Assembly: GCA_029243395.1 (NCBI GenBank)
Contig: JAQWSE010000007.1
Location: forward strand, 255,690-319,689
Direction: 5' to 3'
Source: Paracoccaceae bacterium
GTDB lineage: Bacteria; Pseudomonadota; Alphaproteobacteria; Rhodobacterales; Rhodobacteraceae
DNA: 64,000 bases
The position numbers were made by a program, and so were the translations under genes. The notes under the pieces are model-generated. The model ran no database searches. It saw only the letters and a list, made by a program, of their open reading frames with translations, and was not told where the DNA came from. Below, in pieces: positions 1 to 9,188 of the stretch (its first letter is position 1; every line of letters starts with the position of its first letter).

Positions 1-2
1 TT

Positions 3-1526
3 CCTTTAGAAGGGATATTAGAAAAATTTCTACTAATTTTGTTTCCAGGATATAAAGTAGTGGGCAAGTGCACCTTTCGGATCCTTAGGAATAGTGATTT
101 AGAGCTAGAGGAGGAGGCAGAAGATTTAGTAAGAGAATTTGAAACGGCACTTAAAAAAAGACGACGCGGTGATGTGGTTCGGTTAACTATCTCAAAAAAT
201 GCCCCCAAAGAATTGTTTGACATGGTTACGAGCTCGCTTTCTGTATTATCAGAAGAAATTATACAGGTTGATGGTGTCATAGGTATGTCTAATCTTTCTG
301 AGTTAGTCATTTCAGACAAACCAGAGTTGCTTTGGAAATCTTTTAAACCTAGAAACCCTGAGCGAGTAGAGGAAAATCATGGTGACATTTTTTCTACGAT
401 ACGAAGGAAGGATATGCTTTTGCACCATCCCTATGAGAGCTTCGACGTAGTTGTGAGGTTTCTGCAACAAGCAGCTGCTGACCCCGATGTGGTTGCAATT
501 AGGCAAACCTTATATAGGACGAGTAGGAATAGTCCAATTGTCAAGGCTCTTTGTGAAGCGGCAGAGGCGGGTAAATCAGTGACAGCATTGGTTGAATTGA
601 GGGCTAGATTTGATGAAGCTAAGAATATTCATCAGTCCCGTGCTTTGGAAAGAGCGGGAGCTCACGTTGTTTATGGTTTTTTAGATTTGAAGACGCATGC
701 TAAGATTTCTGTGGTAGTAAGGAAGGAAGGAAGGCGTCTTGTATCTTATACTCATTTTGGTACTGGAAACTATCATCCAATTACAGCTAATTTTTATACT
801 GATCTTAGTTTTTTCACTCGTGAACCTAGTCTTGCAAGAGATGCAACCAAGGTATTCAATTATATTTCTGGATATATACAGCCAAAAAATTTCGAAAAAA
901 TCAGTATGGCTCCAGTGGATTTAAAGAAAACTATACTTGAGAATCTGGCTAATGAAGTCAACTGTGTTTCAAAGGGATTAGAGGGCAATGCCTGGATCAA
1001 ACTAAACTCATTGATTGAAAGGGAGGTCATTGATGCCATGTATGAAGCCAGCAATGCAGGGGTCAAAATTGATTTGGTTGTAAGGGGAATTTGTGGCTTG
1101 CGACCGGGCCTTAACGGTCTTTCAGAAAATATAAGGGTGAAATCTATAGTGGGTAGATTTTTAGAACATTCAAGGATAGTTTGCTTTGGGAACGGAGCCG
1201 GTTTGCCGTCGCCTGATGCTAAAGTATATATATCTTCTGCTGATTGGATGGACAGAAATTTGAATCGAAGAGTTGAAGTATTAGTTCAGATAGAAAATCC
1301 AACAGTGAAAGCACAAATAGTTAATCAGATTATGGCTGCTAATTTGAGGGATCAAGCACAATCGTGGGTTTTGCAAGCTGATGGTTCTTATTTGAGAGAC
1401 AATGATGCTCACGAGCGCAAATTCAGTTGCCATGATTTTTTTATGAAAAATCCCTCTCTTTCTGGACGTGGCCGAGCCATAAAGAAATATCCTCCCCAAT
1501 TATTGATAGAGCGGAAGATACATTAA
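3..1526 (+). CDS. ppk: Polyphosphate kinase 1, C-terminal part (5' end cut by window)
   Basis: Polymerises the terminal phosphate of ATP into inorganic polyphosphate. The reading frame is open from base 3, and the residues before the first possible start (PLEGILEKFL) match the family, so the gene begins outside the window; about 507 of the usual ~700 residues are present. The two phospholipase-D-like catalytic domains are visible: ARFDEAKNI, the THAKISVVVR segment (His codon 696-698) that carries the autophosphorylated histidine, and the following THFGTGNYH segment with the second active-site histidine. An exopolyphosphatase gene follows after 51 bases, pairing synthesis with breakdown. Identity is secure; only the N-terminal and head domains are missing. 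Confidence 0.96.
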   Translation, partial: PLEGILEKFLLILFPGYKVVGKCTFRILRNSDLELEEEAEDLVREFETALKKRRRGDVVRLTISKNAPKELFDMVTSSLSVLSEEIIQVDGVIGMSNLSELVISDKPELLWKSFKPRNPERVEENHGDIFSTIRRKDMLLHHPYESFDVVVRFLQQAAADPDVVAIRQTLYRTSRNSPIVKALCEAAEAGKSVTALVELRARFDEAKNIHQSRALERAGAHVVYGFLDLKTHAKISVVVRKEGRRLVSYTHFGTGNYHPITANFYTDLSFFTREPSLARDATKVFNYISGYIQPKNFEKISMAPVDLKKTILENLANEVNCVSKGLEGNAWIKLNSLIEREVIDAMYEASNAGVKIDLVVRGICGLRPGLNGLSENIRVKSIVGRFLEHSRIVCFGNGAGLPSPDAKVYISSADWMDRNLNRRVEVLVQIENPTVKAQIVNQIMAANLRDQAQSWVLQADGSYLRDNDAHERKFSCHDFFMKNPSLSGRGRAIKKYPPQLLIERKIH

Positions 1527-1577
1527 TCTTTTGACAATTGATTTATTAAACTAATTAAGGGTTGATTCATTGTTCTA

Positions 1578-3074
1578 ATGAAAAATCAAGAAGAAAAAAG
1601 AATAAGAACTAATTTACTATGTAGGACGGGTATAATTGATATTGGATCTAACACAGTTAGGTTAGTTGTCTTTGAGGGTCCTTCTAGATCGCCGCGGTAT
1701 TTTTATAATGAAAAAGTAAATTGCGGTTTGGGCGTTAGGTTGGGTGAGACAGGTCGTCTAAATCCAAAGGGTGCAAGAAAAGCTATTAAGGCCTTGAGAC
1801 GTTTCATTTCGATAATGAATGGGATGAATTTGAAACTTGTTTATTGTGTGGCAACTGCAGCTGTAAGAGATGCAATAGATGGACCTCAATTTGTTAACCA
1901 TCTTGAAGAAAAGTTTAAAATAAAAATCTGGGTTGTTTCGGGAAAAGAGGAAGGCATTTTGGCTGCATCTGGGGTTTTAATGGGCTGGCCTGAAGCTTCT
2001 GGCATTGTTTGTGACATTGGTGGTACTTCTTTGGAACTTGCATATCTAAAAGGAGGAACAATTAAGAAATCTCAATCCTTTAAGCTGGGGCCGCTCGCAT
2101 TAGACGGTTTCTACCAAACTGAAAAAATAAAGACTAATATGATTTATGAAAATCTGTCCATGATTGAAAAAGGATTCCCTAACTCCACCCAAGTTTTTTT
2201 TCTTGTTGGAGGTTGTTGGAGGGCACTGGCCAGGATTCACATGAATATGAATGATTATCCATTAAGAGTACTACAGGGCTACAGAATTTCTGTTGATTCA
2301 TTAAGTGAAACTTTGAAATATGTATCTTCAACCAAAGTTCAGACTTTGGCAAAGGCAACTACATCCTCTCTGGAAAGGCTAAAACTTTTACCTGATGCTA
2401 GCCGGGTTTTACAAGCTTTAATTGATAATTTTAGGCCAAAAAGTATTATTTTTTCAGGTTATGGCATACGTGAAGGTTTATTCTACAAACAGTTTAGTTC
2501 TGAAATAAAAGAAATGCAGCCTTTATTGGAAGCTTGCAGGTTTTTGGAAAACAACCGGGCCCGTTTCCCTGGATTTGGAGAGGTTCTTTATAGGTGGTTG
2601 AGACCAATATTCCATGACATTTCTCAGACTGATGAAAGGTTATATTTAGCAGCATGTCATTTACATGATACTATTTGGCAGGCACATCCAGATTATCGTT
2701 CTGAAGTATGTTTTGAAACTGTAACTGGTGCTAATCTTGGAGGCATTGATCATGAAGGTCGGGTGTTTTTAGCTCTTGCACTAATGTCTAGATATAAGAG
2801 GACTGATTTTAATACAGTCAACAAGGAGATTTTGAATCTTCTGGATGAAACCTCTATAAGAAATGCAATGATGCTAGGAGCGTCTATGAGGCTAGGTTCA
2901 ATGTTATCAGTGACTATTTCTTCAAGTTTGATGAAAACCAAAATATTTTTGGAAGACAAGTATATTTGTTTGAGCTTAAACGAAAAAGATAATTTTCTGG
3001 GCGAAGTTGTTGAAAAACGCTTAACCCATTTGGCTCAATTAATGGGTTTGAATCCAAAAATCATTGTTGATTGA
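1578..3074 (+). CDS. ppx: Exopolyphosphatase / guanosine pentaphosphatase family
   Basis: Predicted to hydrolyse terminal phosphates from polyphosphate, and possibly pppGpp. The N-terminal half has the sugar kinase/Hsp70/actin-type fold: phosphate-1 loop IDIGSNTVRLVVFE at about residues 20-33, the ATAAVRDA strand, and phosphate-2 loop CDIGGTSLELAYL near 150. The C-terminal ~200 residues (HLHDTIWQAHPDYR) match the HD-like domain of the long bacterial Ppx proteins. At 498 residues it has the expected long-form length. It lies directly after ppk in the same direction and is probably co-transcribed. The ATG at 1578 has no strong ribosome binding site. Ppx and GppA cannot be separated from sequence alone; ppk linkage favours Ppx. 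Confidence 0.92.
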   Translation: MKNQEEKRIRTNLLCRTGIIDIGSNTVRLVVFEGPSRSPRYFYNEKVNCGLGVRLGETGRLNPKGARKAIKALRRFISIMNGMNLKLVYCVATAAVRDAIDGPQFVNHLEEKFKIKIWVVSGKEEGILAASGVLMGWPEASGIVCDIGGTSLELAYLKGGTIKKSQSFKLGPLALDGFYQTEKIKTNMIYENLSMIEKGFPNSTQVFFLVGGCWRALARIHMNMNDYPLRVLQGYRISVDSLSETLKYVSSTKVQTLAKATTSSLERLKLLPDASRVLQALIDNFRPKSIIFSGYGIREGLFYKQFSSEIKEMQPLLEACRFLENNRARFPGFGEVLYRWLRPIFHDISQTDERLYLAACHLHDTIWQAHPDYRSEVCFETVTGANLGGIDHEGRVFLALALMSRYKRTDFNTVNKEILNLLDETSIRNAMMLGASMRLGSMLSVTISSSLMKTKIFLEDKYICLSLNEKDNFLGEVVEKRLTHLAQLMGLNPKIIVD

Positions 3075-3166
3075 AATATTTTCTTACACTATACGCTAAT
3101 GGGCAACTTTTTGTTTCCTTGGTGAACAATTATCTTTTTGAATTTTCATAATATTTAGGATCCCAG

Positions 3167-4501
3167 ATGTATTTGACCAAGTATTTTTTACCAATCTTAA
3201 AAGAAAACCCAGCTGAAGCACAGATAACCAGTCACCGTCTGATGTTGAGATCGGGCATGATAAAGCAGTCTTCAGCTGGTATTTACTCATGGTTACCCTT
3301 GGGCTTAAAGGTTCTAAAAAAAATAGAAAAAATAGTTGTTGAAGAACAAGTTGCTGCAGGTCATATACCAATATTGATGCCTACTATACAGCCTTCAGAA
3401 TTATGGGAGGAAAGTGGAAGGTTGGATGATTATGGAAAAGAAATGCTAAGAATTGAGGATAGGCATGGACGTCTAATGCTATATGGTCCCACAAATGAGG
3501 AATTAGTAACAGACATTTTTCGGTCACATATTTCTAGTTATAAAGATTTACCGAAAACCTTCTTTCACATTCAGTGGAAATTTCGTGATGAAGTACGGCC
3601 CAGGTTTGGAGTGATGAGGGGTCGGGAATTCTTTATGAAAGATGGATATAGCTTTGACATGGATAAAGATTCAGCTATTCATGCTTATAATAGACACATG
3701 ATTAGCTACTTGCGTACATATGAGAGATTGGGCTTAAAAGCTATTCCTATGCAAGCTGACACGGGTCCTATAGGAGGGGATCATAGTCATGAATTTTTGG
3801 TCTTAGCGGAGACTGGGGAAAGCCAAGTTTTTTATGACAAAGAGATTACTGATTTGTCTTTGGGAGATAGAAATATAGATTACAGTGATCAGCAGGCTAT
3901 AGCTAAAATTGTTCAAGATTTTACTAAACCTTATGCCAGAACTGATGAAACTCATGAGCAGAATCTTTTTAATAGAATACCAAACGAAAGAAGGCTGTCT
4001 GCTAGGGGAATTGAGGTAGGTCAAATTTTTTATTTTGGAACTAAGTACTCAAAATCTATGGGCGCTGATATAGTGCTGCCGAATGGGGATCGTACACCTG
4101 TAGAAATGGGTAGTCATGGGATAGGTGTATCCAGACTAGTTGGGGCTTTGATAGAGGCGAACCATGATGACTTGGGCATAATTTGGCCTTCTTCGGTAGC
4201 TCCGTTCGATGTAGTAATTATAAATCTTAAACAAGGAAATGAGGAGTCAGAAAAGGCTTGCAGGCAATTATATGAAGATCTTATTTTAGCAGGTTATGAT
4301 GTCCTTTATGATGATAGAGATGAAAGAGTTGGTGTAAAATTTGCTACTATGGATCTGATTGGAATACCTTGGCAAATTATTGTTGGGCCGAGAGATTTAG
4401 CAGGCGGTTTCTTAGAACTGAAATGTAGGAAAGATGGAAGTAAAACAAGAATTCTACTTACTGAAGGATCTAGACAATTAGTGAATGCATTGAATTCTTA
4501 A
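3167..4501 (+). CDS. proS: Prolyl-tRNA synthetase, short type without editing insertion
   Basis: Class II aminoacyl-tRNA synthetase that charges tRNA-Pro. The protein is 444 residues against about 570 for the E. coli type. The catalytic core ([20 protein letters not shown] near the N-terminus, [10 protein letters not shown] for motif 2, and a motif 3 region around [15 protein letters not shown]) is followed by the anticodon-binding domain. Residues run directly from the motif 2 region to motif 3 with no ~180-residue INS editing domain, the arrangement known for alphaproteobacteria. The ATG at 3167 is preceded by an AGGA 6-10 bases upstream. It is followed 23 bases later by lolC, as is common in alphaproteobacteria. 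Confidence 0.96.
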   Translation: MYLTKYFLPILKENPAEAQITSHRLMLRSGMIKQSSAGIYSWLPLGLKVLKKIEKIVVEEQVAAGHIPILMPTIQPSELWEESGRLDDYGKEMLRIEDRHGRLMLYGPTNEELVTDIFRSHISSYKDLPKTFFHIQWKFRDEVRPRFGVMRGREFFMKDGYSFDMDKDSAIHAYNRHMISYLRTYERLGLKAIPMQADTGPIGGDHSHEFLVLAETGESQVFYDKEITDLSLGDRNIDYSDQQAIAKIVQDFTKPYARTDETHEQNLFNRIPNERRLSARGIEVGQIFYFGTKYSKSMGADIVLPNGDRTPVEMGSHGIGVSRLVGALIEANHDDLGIIWPSSVAPFDVVIINLKQGNEESEKACRQLYEDLILAGYDVLYDDRDERVGVKFATMDLIGIPWQIIVGPRDLAGGFLELKCRKDGSKTRILLTEGSRQLVNALNS

Positions 4502-4524
4502 GTTGTATTTGAGGGGTAATTAAT

Positions 4525-5835
4525 TTGGCAAGTGATAATACCAGAACAAGCCCTTTAAAAAGGTCTGTCCCATTTTCTCAACTGGAGTTTTTAATAGCTT
4601 GGAGATATTTGCGTGCTAAACGTCGAGAAGGTGGGGTTTCCACCATAGCCTGGTATTCCTTTCTAGGCGTGATGTTGGGTGTAGCTACCTTGATAGTAGT
4701 TCAAGCTGTTATGGTTGGATTTAAAGAAGAATTTACGGATAGGATTGTAGGGGCTAACCCTCATATCATAATTCAAACCAATAAGATTCTGAAAGGGGTC
4801 AATTTTTCTTTTGATATAGAGGAATCGAAATTAATCGAAACAATGCTTATTGATGAAAGAAGAGTAAAGCATGTTTACCCAGTGGTTACTGGCCAAGTGA
4901 TGGCAGCCAAAAACAAAAAATACTCGGGTTTGCAAGTAATTGGGATAAGAAAAGACGATTTGGTTAATATTGATCTAATATCCAATCCGGAAAAAAAGAT
5001 CGGTAAAATAGAGGATTTTGGTAGGGGAATTGCTATAGGGCGTGGTGTGGCAAAAGATCTTAACCTTTCTATAGGGGATAATTTAAGACTCATTTCTCCT
5101 GATGGGCTTAGTACACTTTTTGGTATGACTCCTCGTGTTTCAGATTTTGAAATCAGTTATATATTTAGTGTTGGAAGATATGACATTGATAAGTTCAGGC
5201 TTTATATGCCTCTCAAAGAGGCTCAGAAATTCTTCAACAAACAAAATGAAGTTGATCGCATAAATGTGTTAGTCACAGAACCACATTCAGTTCGGCAGGT
5301 TCAGACAAAGCTTCAAAAAGATCTTGGACTTGATTATAATATATGGACTTGGAAGGATATTTCTGGGGCTTTTTTAGCTGCGCTAGATGTGGAACGAAGA
5401 GTTATGTTTATAATTCTGTCCTTAGTTGTCTTAATAGCTGCCTTAAATATAGTTTCTGGACTGGTAATGTTAGTAAAGAACAAGGGTAAAGATATTGGTA
5501 TTTTAAGAACCATGGGGTTACATGAAAATTCAATCATGAGAATCTTTATTCTGTGTGGTTCCCTTATTGGAATTTTTGGTACCATTTTTGGTGTAGTTCT
5601 GGGAGTTTCATTCGCTTATTACCTGCCGGAACTACAATTTCTTATTGAAGAAATTTTGGGAAGGGAAGTTTGGAATCCGGAACTCCGGTTTCTTACTGAA
5701 GTTCCTGTGCGCGTAAGGTTTTCTGACATTTGTTATGTGAGTGTAGTGGCTTGTGTTTTATCAATTATTGTAACAGTAATTCCAGCGAGAAATGCAGCAA
5801 GATTAGATCCAGTGGAAGCTCTAAGGCATGAATAA
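4525..5835 (+). CDS. lolC: Lipoprotein-releasing ABC transporter permease LolC/LolE family
   Basis: Inner-membrane permease of the Lol system, which extracts outer-membrane lipoproteins and passes them to LolA. The 436-residue protein has the MacB/FtsX layout: an N-terminal segment (FLIAWRYLRAKRREGG), a first membrane helix at about residues 45-65, a large periplasmic domain, and three C-terminal helices ending in the typical IPARNAARLDPVEALRHE. A TTG at 4525 is the likely start: GAGGGG (4511-4516) sits at suitable spacing and no ATG precedes the conserved region. The gene overlaps lolD by 8 bases. A single gene here suggests a homodimeric permease as in other alphaproteobacteria, rather than separate LolC and LolE. 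Confidence 0.92.
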   Translation: MASDNTRTSPLKRSVPFSQLEFLIAWRYLRAKRREGGVSTIAWYSFLGVMLGVATLIVVQAVMVGFKEEFTDRIVGANPHIIIQTNKILKGVNFSFDIEESKLIETMLIDERRVKHVYPVVTGQVMAAKNKKYSGLQVIGIRKDDLVNIDLISNPEKKIGKIEDFGRGIAIGRGVAKDLNLSIGDNLRLISPDGLSTLFGMTPRVSDFEISYIFSVGRYDIDKFRLYMPLKEAQKFFNKQNEVDRINVLVTEPHSVRQVQTKLQKDLGLDYNIWTWKDISGAFLAALDVERRVMFIILSLVVLIAALNIVSGLVMLVKNKGKDIGILRTMGLHENSIMRIFILCGSLIGIFGTIFGVVLGVSFAYYLPELQFLIEEILGREVWNPELRFLTEVPVRVRFSDICYVSVVACVLSIIVTVIPARNAARLDPVEALRHE

Positions 5836-6514
5836 GGTTGTAATCCTAGAGTTATCTGATTTAAGAAAATCCTTTAAGATAGCTGGTAAGCAAGAAACAA
5901 AAATATTTGAAAAAGTTAATTTAAAATTGAAGAGTTCAGAACTTGTTGGAATCATTGCTCCTTCGGGAACAGGAAAAACCTCTCTGTTGAACATATCTGG
6001 CCTGCTGGATCAAGCCACGAGTGGATCAGTTAGTGTTATAGGTCAGAATTCTAAGGGGATGACAGCTGAGAAGAGAAATACCATTAGACGAAATCATATA
6101 GGATTCGTGTTTCAATCGAGCAATTTATTGAACGAATTTAGTGCTGTTGAAAATGTGGCATTATCAAGAATTATTAAGGGTTACAGTTTTAATGAATCAT
6201 TAGAGTACTCTAGGCAATTGCTTGCAAAAGTAGGTTTAGAAAGCCGACTGCACAACCGACCACTTGAACTGTCTGGTGGTGAACAGCAGAGGATAGCCAT
6301 TTGTAGAGCCATAGCAAATGATCCCCAGTTGTTATTAGCCGATGAACCTACTGGTAATTTGGACCAAGAGAATTCTGCATTAGTTTTTGATTTGCTCCTA
6401 AGAATGGTGAAGAAAAAAAACCTGTCGGCCTTGGTTGCCACACATAATCTTGAGCTAATCAAAAAAATGGATCGAGTACTTAAATTAACAAAAACCGGTT
6501 TGGTGGATTTATAA
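5828..6514 (+). CDS. lolD: Lipoprotein-releasing system ATP-binding protein LolD
   Basis: ATPase that powers lipoprotein release together with the overlapping permease gene. At 228 residues it has the usual length. Walker A is APSGTGKT (residues 44-51), the Q-loop is in GFVFQSSNLLNEF, the ABC signature is LSGGEQQRIAICRA, and Walker B is LLLADEPTGNLD, with an H-loop in VATHNLEL. The LLNEFSAVENV segment is typical of the LolD/MacB branch. It is translationally coupled to lolC. It ends only six bases from the convergent gene on the other strand; dnaE, which often follows in alphaproteobacteria, is not here. Confidence 0.95.
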   Translation: MNKVVILELSDLRKSFKIAGKQETKIFEKVNLKLKSSELVGIIAPSGTGKTSLLNISGLLDQATSGSVSVIGQNSKGMTAEKRNTIRRNHIGFVFQSSNLLNEFSAVENVALSRIIKGYSFNESLEYSRQLLAKVGLESRLHNRPLELSGGEQQRIAICRAIANDPQLLLADEPTGNLDQENSALVFDLLLRMVKKKNLSALVATHNLELIKKMDRVLKLTKTGLVDL

Positions 6515-6520
6515 ACGGGC

Positions 6521-7408
6521 TCAATTTAAGCATGAATTTGTAATATTTATCCATTGTTCATCGCTAATGTTGAGCACATTTTCGGTGCCAAAAATTTTTG
6601 GATCATCAGGTGCATAATAATTTTCTAATGTTAGATCAAAATTTGCTTCAAACCCTAGAATATAGGTAAGAAGAGTGTATAGCTTTTGTTCTTTTAGAAA
6701 GCGTATGAAGACCAGTCTTTCCTCAAAAGACTTGAGAGACAGTTTCAAGAGTTTTTCAAATTTCTTGTGGGATTCTTTCTGTTTAAACCAATTAAAAGGG
6801 ATTACAATTAGTCCTCCAGGTAGTATGAGTGGTGATAAAAGGGATGATTTTGTGATCGATATATCTATTCTAGTTTTAAGAGCAAATTCCCTTACTATCT
6901 CATTTTCAAGTTCTTCTGTTTCATTCTGTTTCGTGCATATATTTTCTACTAAATTCTCTTTTTCCAGCAAGGATCTGACGAAAATAGTTTCGTAGCGGGG
7001 TTTAATAATATCAAGTGTGATTAGTCTAAGTATGGTTGGGACAGAAAAGATAAATAAAATGGTGAGTAATAGAGCCAATGACTTTACAAGATGGTTGAAT
7101 TTAAGCACGGGCTCTTTCAATTTTTTTCCTTGTTCACAAATCATAGTTATGGCCTCTATCATTTCTTCATCGTGAATAATTAATTCTTCTTCTCTATCTA
7201 ATCCGAGGCCAAATGTAGTTCTGGTCAAATTCTTATGCGTGACCATGATAGAGTTGAAATTCCAGTGGTCTAACGGTATCGCGTCATCATCTGAGATAAT
7301 AATTGATGATTTACCAAATGATACTATCACTTCCTTTGGACTGGTTTCCTTTTTGTCAATCCAAAGTCCCTTAGATTCTAAAATTCTGTATTTTTTTATA
7401 GCAGTCAT
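6521..7408 (-). CDS. Membrane protein resembling an M48 peptidase but lacking HExxH
   Basis: Function not recognised with certainty. The 295-residue protein has an N-terminal soluble segment rich in beta-strand-like stretches, one strong membrane helix at about residues 108-130 (LALLLTILFIFSVPTILRLI), and a C-terminal domain outside it. The segment SSLLSPLILPGGLIVIPFNW resembles the NAFALPGG-I-V strand that precedes the zinc motif in M48 (Ste24/HtpX-like) peptidases, but no HExxH follows, so a catalytic role looks unlikely. It starts with ATG without a clear Shine-Dalgarno sequence, converges on lolD and lies downstream of the acyl-CoA ligase gene. Homology to M48 is inferred by eye and is weak. 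Confidence 0.6.
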   Translation of the reverse strand: MTAIKKYRILESKGLWIDKKETSPKEVIVSFGKSSIIISDDDAIPLDHWNFNSIMVTHKNLTRTTFGLGLDREEELIIHDEEMIEAITMICEQGKKLKEPVLKFNHLVKSLALLLTILFIFSVPTILRLITLDIIKPRYETIFVRSLLEKENLVENICTKQNETEELENEIVREFALKTRIDISITKSSLLSPLILPGGLIVIPFNWFKQKESHKKFEKLLKLSLKSFEERLVFIRFLKEQKLYTLLTYILGFEANFDLTLENYYAPDDPKIFGTENVLNISDEQWINITNSCLN

Positions 7409-7429
7409 ATGAGTAGTAATTTTGATCCA

Positions 7430-9064
7430 CTACTGTTGAATGTCTGGATGCTGATAGTTTTGATTTTCGAGAATTTTTCTAAGCCCCATTTTCGAGATCT
7501 TGCCAGTGGCAGTATGAGGGATTTCATCGACAAAAATAATATCATCAGGAATTTGCCATTTGGCAACATAACCTGACATAAAATCAGTTATTTCCTTTTC
7601 TTTGACCCTTGTTCCTTTTTCGCACACAACCACAAGGATAGGTCTCTCGTTCCATTTGGGGTGGAAGACACCAATGGCAGCAGCTTCAACAATTTTGGGA
7701 TGGCCAACTGCAGTATTTTCAAGCTCAATGGAAGAAATCCACTCCCCACCCGATTTGATGATATCTTTTGATCTGTCGGTGATGCTCATGTATCCATTTT
7801 CATCAATGGTAGCAACGTCACCGGTATCAAACCACCCATCATTATCAACAGCTTTTTCATCAAACTTAAGATATTTTTGAACTACTGCTGCGCCACGAGC
7901 CCAAAGTTTTCCTTGTGTTTCTCCATCATTTTCTAACTGGTTGCCATTATCATCAGTCAATTTTAGTTCCACTGTGAAAGGTGGGTGGCCTGTTGTTTCT
8001 TGAACAGAAATCTTTTCTTCTTCAGATAGTTCTAATACTTCAGGTTTGAACGAGCAAATTGTTCCCAAGGGTGACATTTCTGTCATTCCCCAAGCGTGTA
8101 GAACCTGAACTCCAAAATCTTTTTGGAAAGATTCAATCACTGCTTTTGGGCATGAGGAACCACCGATGATTACTCGCTTCAGTGAAGAAAGTTTTAGTTT
8201 TTTTTCTTTCAAATAATTTAGAAGAAGCAGCCAGATAGTTGGTACGGCGGCTGTTACGGTTACGCCTTTCTCCAGCATTTCATAGAGAGCTTCAGGAGTC
8301 ATTTCTTTTCCAGGCATTACCATCGATGCCCCTACAAGGGGAGCTGTGTAACCTATCGACCATCCATTTGCATGAAATAACGGAACAACAGGCATAATGC
8401 GATCGGTGGAGGACAAATTTATCATGTCAGGTGTAGCTGAAGTTAGTGCATGTAAAACATTTGATTTGTGCGTATAAACAACTCCTTTTGGATTGCCCGT
8501 TGTTCCAGATGTGTAACAGATTCCGCAAGCTTCAGTTTCGTGACCATTGACCCATTCAAAATCCGAATCTTCATTGGCAACTAATTCTTCATAACAAATG
8601 AAGTTTGGTGAATTTGATGTTGGCATATTTGCTTCATCAGTAAGAATAATAGCGTGCTTTACGGTTTTACAAGCAGGTAGTATTTCCTCTAATATCTTTA
8701 TTAAATCCAAGTCTACCATCAATATCTTATCTTCGGCATGATTAATGATGTAGGTTAGTTGCTTAATAAAAAGCCTTGGATTTAGGGTATGGTTTATAGC
8801 TCCAGAACCCGGTATGCCGTACCATAATTCAAGGTGCCTTGCCGTGTTCCAAGCCATCACACCAATTCTATCACCCTTTTTTATATCTAACTTTTGTAAA
8901 GCTTTTGATAATTTTTTTGCCTTTGTGCGAACAGAACTCCAGTTTGTCTCAACAATAGGGCCTTCCACATTTCTGCTGATGATTTTGCGTTTAGGATGAT
9001 ATCTTGCAGCATGATCCAGTATCTCTGAAACTCTAAGAGAAAAAGGTTGCATCAGGTTATCCAT
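7430..9064 (-). CDS. Fatty acid (or methylthiopropionate)-CoA ligase, AMP-forming
   Basis: Activates a carboxylic acid to its CoA thioester through an acyl-adenylate. The 544-residue protein has the ATP loop YTSGTTGNPKGVVYTH near residue 190, HAWGMTEMSP, the GWFDTGDVATIDENGYM segment and DRSK hinge, and the catalytic lysine in TATGKISK near the C-terminus. The N-terminus (ILDHAARYHPKRKIISRNVEG) and INHTLNPRLF resemble the DmdB branch of medium/long-chain ligases. ATG at 9064 has GGAG seven bases upstream. It is the last gene of the beta-oxidation operon, 124 bases after the hydratase/dehydrogenase gene, a gap large enough for its own promoter. The exact substrate is not known. Confidence 0.9.
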   Translation of the reverse strand: MDNLMQPFSLRVSEILDHAARYHPKRKIISRNVEGPIVETNWSSVRTKAKKLSKALQKLDIKKGDRIGVMAWNTARHLELWYGIPGSGAINHTLNPRLFIKQLTYIINHAEDKILMVDLDLIKILEEILPACKTVKHAIILTDEANMPTSNSPNFICYEELVANEDSDFEWVNGHETEACGICYTSGTTGNPKGVVYTHKSNVLHALTSATPDMINLSSTDRIMPVVPLFHANGWSIGYTAPLVGASMVMPGKEMTPEALYEMLEKGVTVTAAVPTIWLLLLNYLKEKKLKLSSLKRVIIGGSSCPKAVIESFQKDFGVQVLHAWGMTEMSPLGTICSFKPEVLELSEEEKISVQETTGHPPFTVELKLTDDNGNQLENDGETQGKLWARGAAVVQKYLKFDEKAVDNDGWFDTGDVATIDENGYMSITDRSKDIIKSGGEWISSIELENTAVGHPKIVEAAAIGVFHPKWNERPILVVVCEKGTRVKEKEITDFMSGYVAKWQIPDDIIFVDEIPHTATGKISKMGLRKILENQNYQHPDIQQ

Positions 9065-9188
9065 TTAAAGACTCCAATAAAAGTTATTAAATTAATAATA
9101 CAATCAATTTTTAGTTACTACCAAAACGATAGAAAAAAACCAAAAAAAAAATTCATAAAATTAAATGATGCCTAACCTAAAAAGTTTG

